DNA of 41,728 bases from Gammaproteobacteria bacterium (GCA_028293765.1 JAQGOG010000018.1:1-41728); one strand, 5' to 3'; shown: positions 32,070 to 40,627, numbered from the stretch's first letter. Notes: a model not told the origin generated them from the sequence alone. Translations and numbers: made by a program.

Positions 32070-33023
32070 GTGGGCGCCTCATCCCCCTCGACCGCAAGAC
32101 CGGCGCGCCGCGACGTCGAGCTCGTGTTCGGCCATCTCGATGCGCTCGTGGATCGAATCGGCGCGGCGACCGATCCACTGGCTGCTTTGCGCCGTGAGTT
32201 GCATGACTACGGCCGCGGCAACGTCGGCGAGGGTCTGCGGCTGTGCCGTTGCGTGCCCGCGCAAGCCGGCGAGCCACGCGGACAGTGGTTCATTCCACCC
32301 GACGCCGATGCGGACCATCGACTCCTGTTTCTGCATGGCGGTGGCTGGGCGGGCGGCTCGGTTGAGGCTTATCGGCCGTTGATTGCCGAAATTGCGCTCC
32401 TCACCCGACAAGCTGTGTTCGGGCTGGAGTATCGGTTGACACCGGAATTTCCATTCCCGGCCGGCTTTGACGATGCGCTGGAGGCATTCGATTGGATCCG
32501 GGCCCATGGCCCCGAACGACACGAAGGCGCCGCGGAAATTGGCCTGATCGGCGATTCGGCCGGTGCCAATCTTGCCGCTGCCGCGACCGCCGACCTTATC
32601 GCACGACATCGATCGACGCCCGCACGACTCATCTTGATCTCACCCATGCTCGATCTGAGACGTCCCGAACGAGTCATCTCCGGTATACGCGATCGAGTCG
32701 TCAGCGGGCACGTGCTCGCGGGATCCTTTGCGGCTTACCGCGGGTATGACCTCGACCCCTCCGATCCTCGCGTCTCCCCCGCTGCTGCGTCCGCCGCGGT
32801 ACTACAGCAGTTTCCGCCAACGCTGGTTCAGGTCAGCGCCATCGAGTACCTGCGTGACCAATCGGTGCAGTTTGCCGCCGAGTTGTGGCGCAACGGGGTG
32901 TCCGCACGACTCAGCGTCTGGCCGCAGATGCCGCACGTCTGGCACTGTTTTATGCAGGATTTGCCCGAGGCACGCCAGGCACTTCATGAGGTGGCTGATT
33001 TCATGGCCACCGACGGCGCCTGA
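32070..33023 (+). CDS. Alpha/beta-hydrolase, hormone-sensitive-lipase family
   Basis: The 317-residue protein has the oxyanion-hole motif HGGGW (89-93) and the nucleophile elbow GDSAG (161-165, Ser163). An acidic residue follows in IEYLRDQSVQF (Asp263), and MPHVWH (His289) completes the triad. This is the HSL/GDXG esterase family. No signal peptide is visible, so it is probably cytosolic. GTG 32070 lies just after the receptor stop; the two are translationally coupled or nearly so. It probably hydrolyses an ester, lactone or acylated compound brought in with help from the TonB receptor. The specific substrate is unknown. Confidence 0.93.
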   Translation: MGASSPSTARPARRDVELVFGHLDALVDRIGAATDPLAALRRELHDYGRGNVGEGLRLCRCVPAQAGEPRGQWFIPPDADADHRLLFLHGGGWAGGSVEAYRPLIAEIALLTRQAVFGLEYRLTPEFPFPAGFDDALEAFDWIRAHGPERHEGAAEIGLIGDSAGANLAAAATADLIARHRSTPARLILISPMLDLRRPERVISGIRDRVVSGHVLAGSFAAYRGYDLDPSDPRVSPAAASAAVLQQFPPTLVQVSAIEYLRDQSVQFAAELWRNGVSARLSVWPQMPHVWHCFMQDLPEARQALHEVADFMATDGA

Positions 33024-33371
33024 GGTCAAGCCAATGCGTCTCGCGGGCGAAACGTCAAAGCATCCCCTGCAGGCCGACAGTCGCCGGTGTCAGGACGGCC
33101 ACCCGTGCAACTCCCATGGCTGTGGCGTCGAGCCCGCGTAGGCGAGGCACGGCCGAGCGCTGGGGCGGGACCCGCGGGGTAGAGGGGTACAAACTCGGAC
33201 GGACCAATCGGCCTCTCACGGCGGTAGCGCCCATGTTCGGTAGCCGCTTTGATGTGCCGGCAAGTATAATTGCCCGCCAGACGCGCGATGACGGCATGCC
33301 TTGCATCGTGTGTCAGTGCTATTTGAACTCCTGCCGCGGGAAGAGTGCATCAACAAAAATGGGGGTCCATC
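33024..33371. other. Intergenic region with a consensus -10 box
   Basis: No gene is supported in these 348 bases. A perfect TATAAT at 33265-33270 lies 101 bases upstream of the DUF2059 lipoprotein start and is the best -10 box in the window, but no good -35 is spaced before it. GC-rich runs such as GGGGCGGGACCCGCGGGG near 33160 were noted without a clear role. Confidence 0.5.
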
Positions 33372-34046
33372 GTGAATTTTGATTCAAGCATGCGTGCGAG
33401 AGGCTCTGCGTTCGCGGTGGTGGTGGGCTTGGTTATGCTTGGGTGCAGTGGAACGACTCCTACCAGGAGAGCAGGGTCCGTGGGGCACCCGCCCGTCGCA
33501 CAGGGCAATGACCTATCCAAGGCGGCCAAAATCATCGAATTGGTGAAGCTGCAGGGTCTTGAGAAGATGATGGAGCAGTCGAAAGTCTCCAGCCGCGAGG
33601 CGGCGAGCAAGCTCGTCGGACAGATGACGGACAAGATGTTCGCAAGTTTCCCTCAGATTCCGACGGACACGCGTGCGGCCATCGAGGCGGCAGCGCAGCG
33701 GTTTTTGCAAGACGTAGAAGCCAGCTCTGATCAGAATGATGCCGTCCAGGCATGGAGCCGATTCTATTCCGACGGCCTGACGGAGCACGAAATCGACGCG
33801 ATACTCGCCTATTATCGCTCCAAGATTGGGCAAAAGGACGTGCTCGCGCAGCAAGCGGCGCTCCCTCAGTTCCAAAAATACCTGCAGGAGAAGCACAGTG
33901 CCGCAATGAGCCTGGCCGTTTCAAACTATACCCAGACGCTGAAAACCTTGATGGAGTCCGCGAAGGCAAAGGCGGGCTCGAGTGCAGAGCACGCACCGCC
34001 TTCCTCTGCTCCGACTCAAAAGTCGCTGGTGCCGTCTCAGACCTGA
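33372..34046 (+). CDS. DUF2059-containing lipoprotein
   Basis: GTG 33372 follows a G-rich stretch (AATGGGGG) and gives 224 residues; ATG 33390 is possible. The lipoprotein signal ends VVVGLVMLGCSG, with a Cys in a LGC lipobox. The mature part is helical with the DUF2059 core: WSRFYSDGLTEHEIDAILAY, RSKIGQKDVLAQQAALPQF. DUF2059 proteins are exported and uncharacterised. The C-terminal 30 residues are low complexity (Ala, Ser, Pro). It is the first of three exported-protein genes on this strand. Confidence 0.85.
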   Translation: MNFDSSMRARGSAFAVVVGLVMLGCSGTTPTRRAGSVGHPPVAQGNDLSKAAKIIELVKLQGLEKMMEQSKVSSREAASKLVGQMTDKMFASFPQIPTDTRAAIEAAAQRFLQDVEASSDQNDAVQAWSRFYSDGLTEHEIDAILAYYRSKIGQKDVLAQQAALPQFQKYLQEKHSAAMSLAVSNYTQTLKTLMESAKAKAGSSAEHAPPSSAPTQKSLVPSQT

Positions 34047-34272
34047 TCGAGGGAAGTCGTCAGGGACAACTGCTAACGGAGACTAGCGTGGCACGGGGAT
34101 CGATTCTCATTGTCGGGATTCTGGTACAGCCGGGGCGGCCTGTTAGTTCTGGTGAATTGCCTGCTCCGAAGCGGACGCTGACAGATTCCGGTAGTAGTGT
34201 ACGAATGCGGTATGAAACTCCGACTTGCCCCATTTCCCATCCATCACGTGAAGGTGCTCGAGGCAGGCTGAG

Positions 34273-35232
34273 ATGCAGTTAGGGAAATCGCCATCTTCTA
34301 TTGCACTCCTTTGCGCGCTGGCGCTCACCGGATGTGCGCACGCGAGAGGAGACGGAACGGACGCAGAGTCATTTCGGGCCGAACGCAATCGAGCGGTGGA
34401 AGCCCTCATTGCACAAGCAACTCCGAGCAATCTGGCGGCGGCTGCGCTGCTGGCGCCGCCGGGTGACCTAAGCGCCCGGGAGCCTCTTGGTTTGATCGAA
34501 CGGGCCGAGGCCCTGGCACCGCAGCGTACGGAGCTTGTCTGGCTTCATCTCGCGATTTGCGAACGACTCAAGTGTGATGCCAAAGCGCAAATAGAGGCCC
34601 GTCTTCAGGCTCTTGATCCAGATAACGGATTCGTATGGACCTCAGATCTCGAGCGTGCGAAATCATCGGGGTCCGACGCCGCGGTCACGGCCGCAATTGC
34701 GCAGATCGGTGCTCGCCCGAGAATGACCTTCTATTGGAATCAGCTCGAGGTCATGATGGTGGACGCGTTGGCCGTGTCGAATCCATCCCAGAGTCTCGCC
34801 ACGCGAGGCACTGCTGCCATCGGCATGCTTGCGGCGCAGGCCATTCCAGCGCTTCAGCCGATGTCCAAAGCCTGCCGGCTTGAGCAACTTGATCTGTCGG
34901 GCCGTCGCGCGGCATGTGCGGCTATGGTGGCGCGCCTGGAGCAGTCGAGCACGGTACTCACCCAGAGTCTGGCCCTCAGTTTGCAGGAACGCTGGTGGCC
35001 GGCCGGTAGCCCACAACGTGACATTGTGCGCGCGAAGCGGCGGCGACTCGATTACCTCATGACGACGTCCAGTCGCATTCGGTGGTGGCGGATGAACCGA
35101 GACATGGCCGTACGCATTAACGCGGCCCGATGGAGCGACCGGGAAGAGGACGTCGAGCTCGCGATGGTCAAGTCGTTCGGCTTACCTCTGGAACCTGCGC
35201 TGGACTGGAAGGACACTTTGCATTCTGATTAG
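34273..35232 (+). CDS. Putative lipoprotein of unknown function
   Basis: The 319-residue product starts with a lipoprotein signal (SSIALLCALALTGCAHA, lipobox LTGC). The mature part is alpha-helical with tetratricopeptide-like spacing, for example LGLIERAEALAPQRTELVWLHLAICERL. Four mature-region cysteines (around 107, 188, 195, 214) may pair. No known domain was recognised. It lies between the DUF2059 lipoprotein and the protease-TonB gene; all three are exported and transcribed the same way, but with gaps of about 230-250 bases, so an operon is uncertain. Confidence 0.8.
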   Translation: MQLGKSPSSIALLCALALTGCAHARGDGTDAESFRAERNRAVEALIAQATPSNLAAAALLAPPGDLSAREPLGLIERAEALAPQRTELVWLHLAICERLKCDAKAQIEARLQALDPDNGFVWTSDLERAKSSGSDAAVTAAIAQIGARPRMTFYWNQLEVMMVDALAVSNPSQSLATRGTAAIGMLAAQAIPALQPMSKACRLEQLDLSGRRAACAAMVARLEQSSTVLTQSLALSLQERWWPAGSPQRDIVRAKRRRLDYLMTTSSRIRWWRMNRDMAVRINAARWSDREEDVELAMVKSFGLPLEPALDWKDTLHSD

Positions 35233-35486
35233 TGATTCTCCAAAGCTCCTCGTAACACTCCAGCGGCCGCTTGCGCCGGATCGCCCTGGCGTACCGGGCA
35301 CCAATAGGGGAATGAGCCGGCGCCCCTTTGCGGTTGAAGTGACCAGAGCCCATCAAGGGTACAGCGTCGTTGGGCACGCGCCGGAGGCTTCTAACGTATT
35401 CTCATGAACTCATCGGAGTGACCGACTCTTGGGCTCGTAAAGCGATTTCACCTCCAAGGCGCCGCTCTCTCGATAAAATCTCCAAT

Positions 35487-38315
35487 GTGACCAGAATACT
35501 TGCGGCTCTCATGCTTGCTCTCGTCGTGGTACCTGCGGTGTCGGGCGGTGTCACGCCCGAATTACAGCGCGCCATCAGAGCCTCGACCTTCGAAGTCGTT
35601 TTGAAAAAGCCGACGCACGATCCGGTCAGCTACGAAAAGCCGCTGCCACTTGAATTACTGCCCTTCGTCGAGCGCACCGACCCATACCAGTCGGTCGGTA
35701 CGGCCTTCGCGCTGGGGCAAAACACTTACGTCACGGCAGCACATGTGCTGACGGCAGCAGTGGACAGCCAGTATGGCGCGCCGGCGCTGCGGGCCAGTGA
35801 TGGCAAAGTGCATGCGATTGCAACCGTGCTGAAGTTCTCAGCTCACGAGGACTTTGTGGTGTTCTCTTTGGCGGACGATCCGAATCCTCCGGGATTTCCG
35901 ACCAGCCGTACGCCGCACGTCGATGATCCCGTACTCGCCGTCGGCAATGCCCTTGGTGATGGGATTGTGATACGCGACGGATTGTTTACGTCCGAGACCG
36001 CCGAAGAGCAGGATGGCCGCTGGAAGTGGATCCGGTTCTCGGCCGCGGCTTCGCCCGGGAATAGTGGCGGACCGTTGCTCGATGCCGGCGGAAGCGTCAT
36101 CGGCGTCGTCATCGCCAAGTCGCCCAATGAGAATCTGAACTACGCCCTCCCGATTGCCAACGTCCTGGACGCCACGCAATCGAAAGCTCAATTCGACCAA
36201 CGCTACCTGACCAAACTGCCCTTCATACAAGGCTCGAAGACCTATACCCTCAAAGATGAGTTTTCACTACCGCTGAACTGGGCACAGTTCGTTCGTGCTC
36301 TTCAGGCCCTCATGGAGCGCAACAACGACAAGGCTCGTGCCGAGTTGTTGTCGGCCTATGCGGATTCGATGTTTCCGCGAGGAAGCGGCACCGAGTCGAT
36401 TCTTTATGGGGTTGATACCACCACGCGCGAAATAGGCGTGGCGATACAGCAGGCCAATGGCACCTGGACCGTCGATGCACCGGAGTTTCAATTCACGGAT
36501 CTCCCCGGCGATGGCAGGGTCGGCGTCGCCTGGGCCGCCGGCGCCACCTTGGTGTCCCTGCACCGTGGGAATGAATCCGGCGATGACGCGTTCTTCTCGG
36601 ACTCCAAGGCGTTCATGGATGTCGCCCTGAAGGCCTTGAACGTTCGCCGCCCCGTTGGCACCGACCACGTGCGGGCAGTGTCTCTGGGAGCGGCGCTGTC
36701 CGATATGGCGGCGACAGACGCCTACGGCAGAAAATGGCAGCTGCGCGTTTGGCCCCTCCCGTTCATGGACTCTTATCTGGTCGCACAGCTCCTGCCCACG
36801 CCGGACGGCTACGCGGGCCTCGTTGAATACGCGCCTTCAGCAGCAGTACGGGAGGCCAAGATCCGTCTATCACTGCTGGCCAACCAAGTCACTCTTCCAT
36901 ACGCCGGCACTATCGGTCAGTGGCGGACGTTCTTGGCACGGCGTGCCTTTCTGCCCGAGACCCTGAGCGATGTGAGGCTCGAGTCCGTTTCGGGCTGGAA
37001 GCTGCACACCCGGCGGTTCGAGACGAGCATTCCTCCCGCCCTCATGAAGATAGACGTCCATAGCAAGCTCCTGCTCACGATGGGCTACATGTACGGTGGC
37101 TCAAGGGTCGTCTGGGACGTTGGTGGCGTGTGGTGGTACCGGGATGCGCAGGAGAAGGCGTATGTTGGGCTATGGCGTCAGCTGCGCCCGCCAACAGCGG
37201 CCAAACTCGAGTTGCGTAACCTCTTCAAGGACCTCGAGGAGCGACACAGCCCTTACGATGGCGTTCCCGTCCGGGACACCGCTGATACCCTCGAGGTGTC
37301 CACGGTGATTCAGGCGCCTGGTACAAAGGAGGGCACGGCTTCATCAGATGTCGCCTATGGCCTGACCCTGCGCCTGGATGGTCATCCTTCACCGCAAGAA
37401 GTCGGCATGGATCAGGTTTCCGCCTTGCAAGCTACGCGCATCCTGGAGCGCGGTATTGGTGGAGACATTGTGGCTTCCGCGCCGCCGACTTTGTCGTCGG
37501 ACCTGGACGCGCAGATGAAGAACGTGCAGCAGATGGCGCAGCGGTATGACGAGGAGTTCGGCAAAGACGTCCGCGGGCGCCTATTCAGCCAGGACGTTCA
37601 GGAATACGTGGTAGCCCCTGCTCAAGCGGCCTTTCAGATTCCGCTTAGCTCAGCCGGGACGACGGATCACCCGTCGGAAGTGGATGCGGAGAAGTTACAG
37701 GCGACCTTCGCCGAACGTGGACAGGCACTGGAGGCTTACTGGCATGTTGCATCGGCCGTCGTCCACGACCGGGATTTGTGGCGCCCGTTTTTAATCCGCA
37801 ACCACTTGCCGGAGGACACTCCTCACGAGCCTGCCGTGCTTGCTGCCGAATCAGGCCTGAGTGATTTGATGAGTAAGGAGTCTCCCAGCTCGGATTGGGT
37901 TCAGCGCGCGCGAGTATTGGACGACGCTTATGTTGCCGAGCGTCGGCGGATTGCTCGTAAAATAGCGTCCGCCGGGTCCGCTGAGTATCACCAGAGGAAA
38001 TCCGCCTGTCCCGCACCGGTAGTCAACACTTCCGGTACGGAGAAACCCCGGCCCGGCCCAGTGTCACACTCGCTGGAGGAGTTCTATCCGCCCCGCCTCA
38101 AGCGACAGGGCGTCCAGGGATTGGTGGTCCTGTCAGTTCGGGTCAATGCTTCCGGCTGCCCGACGGAAGCTGCAGTCGTCGCGTCGTCCGGGTCCGACGA
38201 GCTCGATGCCGCAGCGCTCCAATGGGTTGACACCGCAGCCTTTCTACCTGCGGAGCGCGACGGCAAGCCTATTGAAGCCGCAGGCCCTGTGGCCATCGAC
38301 TTCAAGCTTCAATAA
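35487..38315 (+). CDS. Trypsin-like (S1C) serine protease with C-terminal TonB domain
   Basis: GTG 35487 begins a signal peptide (MTRILAALMLALVVVPAVSGG); no in-frame ATG sits nearer, and the upstream frame is open but lacks exported features. The 942-residue protein has an S1C/Deg-type protease domain at about 65-225, with triad His86 (TAAHVL), Asp122 (EDFVVFSL) and Ser193 (SPGNSGGPLLD). No PDZ domain follows. The middle 600 residues are unlike anything I know. The last 75 residues (YPPRLKRQGVQGLVVLSVRV to the end) are a clear TonB C-terminal domain, the part that contacts receptor TonB boxes. Exported and probably periplasmic; it lacks the TonB membrane anchor and proline-rich spacer, so it is not a canonical TonB. 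Confidence 0.88.
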   Translation: MTRILAALMLALVVVPAVSGGVTPELQRAIRASTFEVVLKKPTHDPVSYEKPLPLELLPFVERTDPYQSVGTAFALGQNTYVTAAHVLTAAVDSQYGAPALRASDGKVHAIATVLKFSAHEDFVVFSLADDPNPPGFPTSRTPHVDDPVLAVGNALGDGIVIRDGLFTSETAEEQDGRWKWIRFSAAASPGNSGGPLLDAGGSVIGVVIAKSPNENLNYALPIANVLDATQSKAQFDQRYLTKLPFIQGSKTYTLKDEFSLPLNWAQFVRALQALMERNNDKARAELLSAYADSMFPRGSGTESILYGVDTTTREIGVAIQQANGTWTVDAPEFQFTDLPGDGRVGVAWAAGATLVSLHRGNESGDDAFFSDSKAFMDVALKALNVRRPVGTDHVRAVSLGAALSDMAATDAYGRKWQLRVWPLPFMDSYLVAQLLPTPDGYAGLVEYAPSAAVREAKIRLSLLANQVTLPYAGTIGQWRTFLARRAFLPETLSDVRLESVSGWKLHTRRFETSIPPALMKIDVHSKLLLTMGYMYGGSRVVWDVGGVWWYRDAQEKAYVGLWRQLRPPTAAKLELRNLFKDLEERHSPYDGVPVRDTADTLEVSTVIQAPGTKEGTASSDVAYGLTLRLDGHPSPQEVGMDQVSALQATRILERGIGGDIVASAPPTLSSDLDAQMKNVQQMAQRYDEEFGKDVRGRLFSQDVQEYVVAPAQAAFQIPLSSAGTTDHPSEVDAEKLQATFAERGQALEAYWHVASAVVHDRDLWRPFLIRNHLPEDTPHEPAVLAAESGLSDLMSKESPSSDWVQRARVLDDAYVAERRRIARKIASAGSAEYHQRKSACPAPVVNTSGTEKPRPGPVSHSLEEFYPPRLKRQGVQGLVVLSVRVNASGCPTEAAVVASSGSDELDAAALQWVDTAAFLPAERDGKPIEAAGPVAIDFKLQ

Positions 38316-38423
38316 TCGTGGTGGATTCCAAAGCTCACGGTAAGCGCCATTTTAAGGCCGTCTAGCGGGCGGATTAGGAGTGCCGGCGCGGCAGCCCGCC
38401 AGATTGGCAGACGACAAGCCGGT

Positions 38424-38449
38424 CACGCTGCTGCTGGCAGACCAGCGTG
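38424..38449. terminator. Hairpin between convergent genes
   Basis: CACGCTG at 38424-38430 and CAGCGTG at 38443-38449 can pair as a 7-base-pair stem with a 12-base loop. It lies just 5 bases from the stop codon of the VOC gene and 108 bases beyond the protease-TonB gene, between convergent genes. A bidirectional terminator is plausible, but there is no T tract. Confidence 0.35.
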
Positions 38450-38453
38450 CGCT

Positions 38454-38942
38454 CTAGGGGCGAGCCGGTCCGCGTCGTGCTGCTTCGATCGTGGCGATGT
38501 CGATCTTTTTCATTTTCATCATCGCCTCGAACGCGCGCTTCGCGGCCGCACGATCAGAATCGGTCGTTGCTTCCAGCAGTACGCGTGGGGTGATCTGCCA
38601 CGACAAGCCCCATTTGTCCTTGCACCACCCGCATGCGCTCTCGACGCCGCCATTGCCGACGATGGCATTCCAGTAGCGATCGGTCTCGGCCTGGTTCTCG
38701 GTGACGATCTGAAACGAAAAGGCTTCACTGTGCTTGAAAGCCGGGCCGCCATTCAGGCCGAGGCAGGCCACGCCCACCACCGTAAACTCGACCGTGAGCA
38801 CCTGCCCCTGTTTGCCATCCGGGTAATCGCCGGGGGCATGGTGAACCGCTGTCACGGCACTGTCCGGAAAAGTCTGGGCGTAGAACCTGGCAGCTTCTTC
38901 TGCTGTGCCGTCATACCAAAGACAAATCACGTTCTTGGCCAA
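38454..38942 (-). CDS. VOC-fold protein, PhnB/3-demethylubiquinone methyltransferase-like
   Basis: TTG 38942 with GGAGA seven bases upstream gives 162 residues that begin exactly like the family: MAKNVICLWYDGTAEEAARFYAQTFPDS. The core has the PhnB-like pattern GKQGQVLTVEFTVVGVACLGLNGG and ESACGWCKDKWGLSWQITPR. The VOC fold binds metal or small molecules; the family name from ubiquinone methyltransferase is historical and no methylation is implied. The C-terminal KKIDIATIEAA tail is typical. An in-frame ATG at 39068 would add 42 residues with a different origin (see the relic at 38943). It is convergent with the protease-TonB gene. Confidence 0.88.
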   Translation of the reverse strand: MAKNVICLWYDGTAEEAARFYAQTFPDSAVTAVHHAPGDYPDGKQGQVLTVEFTVVGVACLGLNGGPAFKHSEAFSFQIVTENQAETDRYWNAIVGNGGVESACGWCKDKWGLSWQITPRVLLEATTDSDRAAAKRAFEAMMKMKKIDIATIEAARRGPARP

Positions 38943-39068
38943 CGTCTGTCTCCATTTATTCGCCAGTTGAGTGAGTCTACCATGTGGCCTTCCGCCGAGA
39001 TACTCGCAATCGGCAATCAGCCGGCCATCGGGATCCCGAACTTCCTTTAACTCTCGATGTTGGGTCAT
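38943..39068 (-). pseudogene. YwqK/MORN-like repeat fragment upstream of the VOC gene
   Basis: In frame with and upstream of the VOC protein, residues read MTQHRELKEVRDPDGRLIAD then CEYLGGRPHGRLTQL. The DPDGRLIADCEYxxGRPHG pattern resembles MORN-like repeats of YwqK-type antitoxin proteins (NGxLxxExxYxNGxxxG). Either this is an N-terminal extension of the VOC protein or a small relic of another gene fused by deletion. I favour a relic because the VOC start at TTG 38942 has its own SD. Confidence 0.4.
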
Positions 39069-39266
39069 GGCAGAGGGTCGTTAGGCTGCGATCCCTAATG
39101 AGGGAAAGCTCGACGCGACAGCTCACGCCGCCTCAACGGCGGTGTGATGGTGCGTGTACCAGTCCAGGAACGGTATGCCATACACGGCGTTATCTCGCCG
39201 ACGTTGACCATGCCGTAGGCTCGTGCGCCAACAGATGGAGGAACGCCAGCGGCGCGAGCGCGAATA
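39069..39266. other. Gap before the transposase relic
   Basis: About 200 bases with no supported frame on either strand and no repeat. It precedes the cluster of decayed mobile-element and toxin fragments that runs to about 39.84 kb. Confidence 0.5.
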
Positions 39267-39605
39267 TTACGAACGGCAGAGAGAGAGAGAGAGGGAGCGA
39301 TTCAGCCGATCGATCGTAGTGGCACTGACGCTGAGCAACTTCGTACGCGACAACGGTTCGAGTATCAAGTGGCCATGGCGCTCGAGCGCCGGAACCAGCA
39401 ACGGGAACAGCGCGCGGAGGCGCTTGCCGCAAATGCGATCAGACGCTTCGCGCAGCACCAGCAGCGTCCGACAGAATGCCTCGCCGACTTACGGTGATAC
39501 CCGGTGAGGGCCGCGAACTCGCGCAGAATGAGTCTCGGTCTCTTGGCCATCAGCTCGTTGATTCGATATCGGGCTCGAACGGCACCGATCAGTTGGCGTC
39601 GTGCC
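39267..39605 (-). pseudogene. Decayed integrase-type transposase (frameshifted)
   Basis: Two frames on the minus strand are fragments of one protein. The first (39605 to about 39480) reads ARYRINELMAKRPRLILREF then AALTGYHRKSAR; the second (39475 to 39267) reads LLVLREASDRICGKRLRALF, then PALERHGHLILEPLSRTKLL and SVSATTIDRLN. Both match the N-terminal half of integrase-core transposases (ILDEFxxxTGYHRKYAIRLL, LWEASDRICGKRLKxLLP, RHGHLxL, ATIDRLL). A frameshift separates them and the catalytic DDE half is missing. An (AG)8 tract breaks the 3' end. Confidence 0.75.
39278..39293. repeat. (AG)8 dinucleotide repeat
   Basis: AG is repeated eight times at the 3' end of the transposase relic, where it reads as a Ser-Leu run in the relic frame. 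Such tracts arise by slippage in sequence that is no longer selected, or may be phase-variable; here decay is the simpler view because the frame is already broken. Confidence 0.7.
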
Positions 39606-39723
39606 GGGCCACTAGGTGTCCTCGCGATAATCCCCGCGCGTTGCTACCCCCTTTTTGGTAACAATTTCTGTAAGGCAACGGCCCCTGTTCGGTAACCGTT
39701 TGATGAGGCAATGCGTCAGCCAG

Positions 39724-39837
39724 TTCGACGCCATGATAGCCGCCATGGCTCGTTCGCGAGGGGCGAGCCTCGCCACGCGAAATGTAAGGGATTTTGAGAA
39801 CTGCGGTATCGATGTCGTCAATCCTTGGGCCGCGTAA
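39724..39837 (+). pseudogene. VapC-type PIN toxin, C-terminal fragment
   Basis: The last 37 codons read FDAMIAAMARSRGASLATRN then VRDFENCGIDVVNPWAA, which is the conserved C-terminus of VapC PIN-domain ribonucleases (the DxxIAA and ATRNxxDF motifs carry two of the acidic metal ligands). The N-terminal hundred residues and any VapB antitoxin gene are missing. The in-frame start at 39655 yields non-homologous residues. It is a toxin relic. Confidence 0.75.
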
Positions 39838-40090
39838 GCGGCAAGAGTGGTCACGATCGGTCGCTCCAAGGAGAGCTAGAGTCGTTGGCCTAAGCTTTCC
39901 GAGACCGAGCAGACGCAAACCACCGCGTGCTTTTGACCACGTGGAATTTTCTTGGGGATACGGAGCAATGACCGGAATTAAGGTCACTTCCTCGTAAGCG
40001 TCCGGGCAAGTCATCTTGACGGTCATGGCGAGGTGATGTTGCCCGCACAACTGCGCCTTCCGCCGCAAATTGCAGTCTTTATCGTCCGCG
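39838..40090. other. Gap between VapC relic and GFA-like gene
   Basis: No gene is supported. The stretch includes a 12-base motif GTAAGCGTCCGG at 39994-40005 that also occurs (complementary) within the inverted repeat at 9892-9926. A minus-strand frame spanning 39.6-40.2 kb is open but overlaps the relics and the GFA gene and has no domain. Confidence 0.5.
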
Positions 40091-40627
40091 TTAGGCGTGG
40101 AGCGTTCCGTTGACGAAGACTTTCGGTATTTTAAAGCCCATCGCGACCCACGCACTGAGAAGCTTGGCAAAGAACGAGAACGCGTAGCGTTTGTGATTGG
40201 GGACATCATCGGAAAGGATCGTTCCTTCCAGAGCATCACTGGTCATGGTGCGCATTCGAATCGGGGGCAGCGTATGGGAGGACCATAGGCAGCTATAGAG
40301 ACTGAGCCAGTGCCCTTTTGTGAAGTCGAGTCCAATGGGTGTCTTACAGCAGATGGCGACGATACGCCGCGTGGGTGACTCGGGTGTGAGTCGGTATTCT
40401 TTCAGCAGCTCGGTGCCCTTTGTAAAGTGGATGCGATCCTTGCGATAGAGAACCAAATGGGTGGCGCCGTTTCGTCCTACAATTTTCGGAGTGCCGGGCA
40501 ACTTTTCCAGCACGCCGCCGGCGGTGCGGCAACTTGTACAACAGCATTCTACGCTGAGCATTGGCTCGCGATCCACCGTGAAACAGACTTGGCCGCAAGC
40601 GCACTGGAGTTCAGTGATTTGTGTCAT
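40091..40627 (-). CDS. GFA/CENP-V-like zinc-binding protein (DUF6151 type)
   Basis: ATG 40627 is preferred over GTG 40642 because GGAGA lies 9 bases upstream; the product has 178 residues. The N-terminus reads LQCACGQVCFTV, and CCCTSCRTAGG follows about 20 residues later. These are the Cys pairs of the GFA fold (CxCG, then CxxC), here with an unusual extra Cys. The middle (THLVLYRKDRIHFTKGTELLKEYRLTP) matches the family's strand-rich core, and CCKTPIG supplies the last ligand region. GFA proteins were named for glutathione-dependent formaldehyde activation, but most members are uncharacterised zinc proteins. It appears intact among relics. Confidence 0.82.
   Translation of the reverse strand: MTQITELQCACGQVCFTVDREPMLSVECCCTSCRTAGGVLEKLPGTPKIVGRNGATHLVLYRKDRIHFTKGTELLKEYRLTPESPTRRIVAICCKTPIGLDFTKGHWLSLYSCLWSSHTLPPIRMRTMTSDALEGTILSDDVPNHKRYAFSFFAKLLSAWVAMGFKIPKVFVNGTLHA

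Noticed and set aside
40080..40100. GTTAGGC at the stop codon of the GFA-like gene, resembling an integron attC core box
   Set aside because: attC sites need a matching RYYYAAC/GTTRRRY pair with paired inner boxes. No partner box at the right distance and no central stem was found in the next 140 bases.
39589..40239. A 216-codon minus-strand frame across the VapC relic and the GFA gene
   Set aside because: It crosses the transposase and VapC relics and the 3' part of the GFA-like gene in another frame and shows no domain, so it is a chance open frame.
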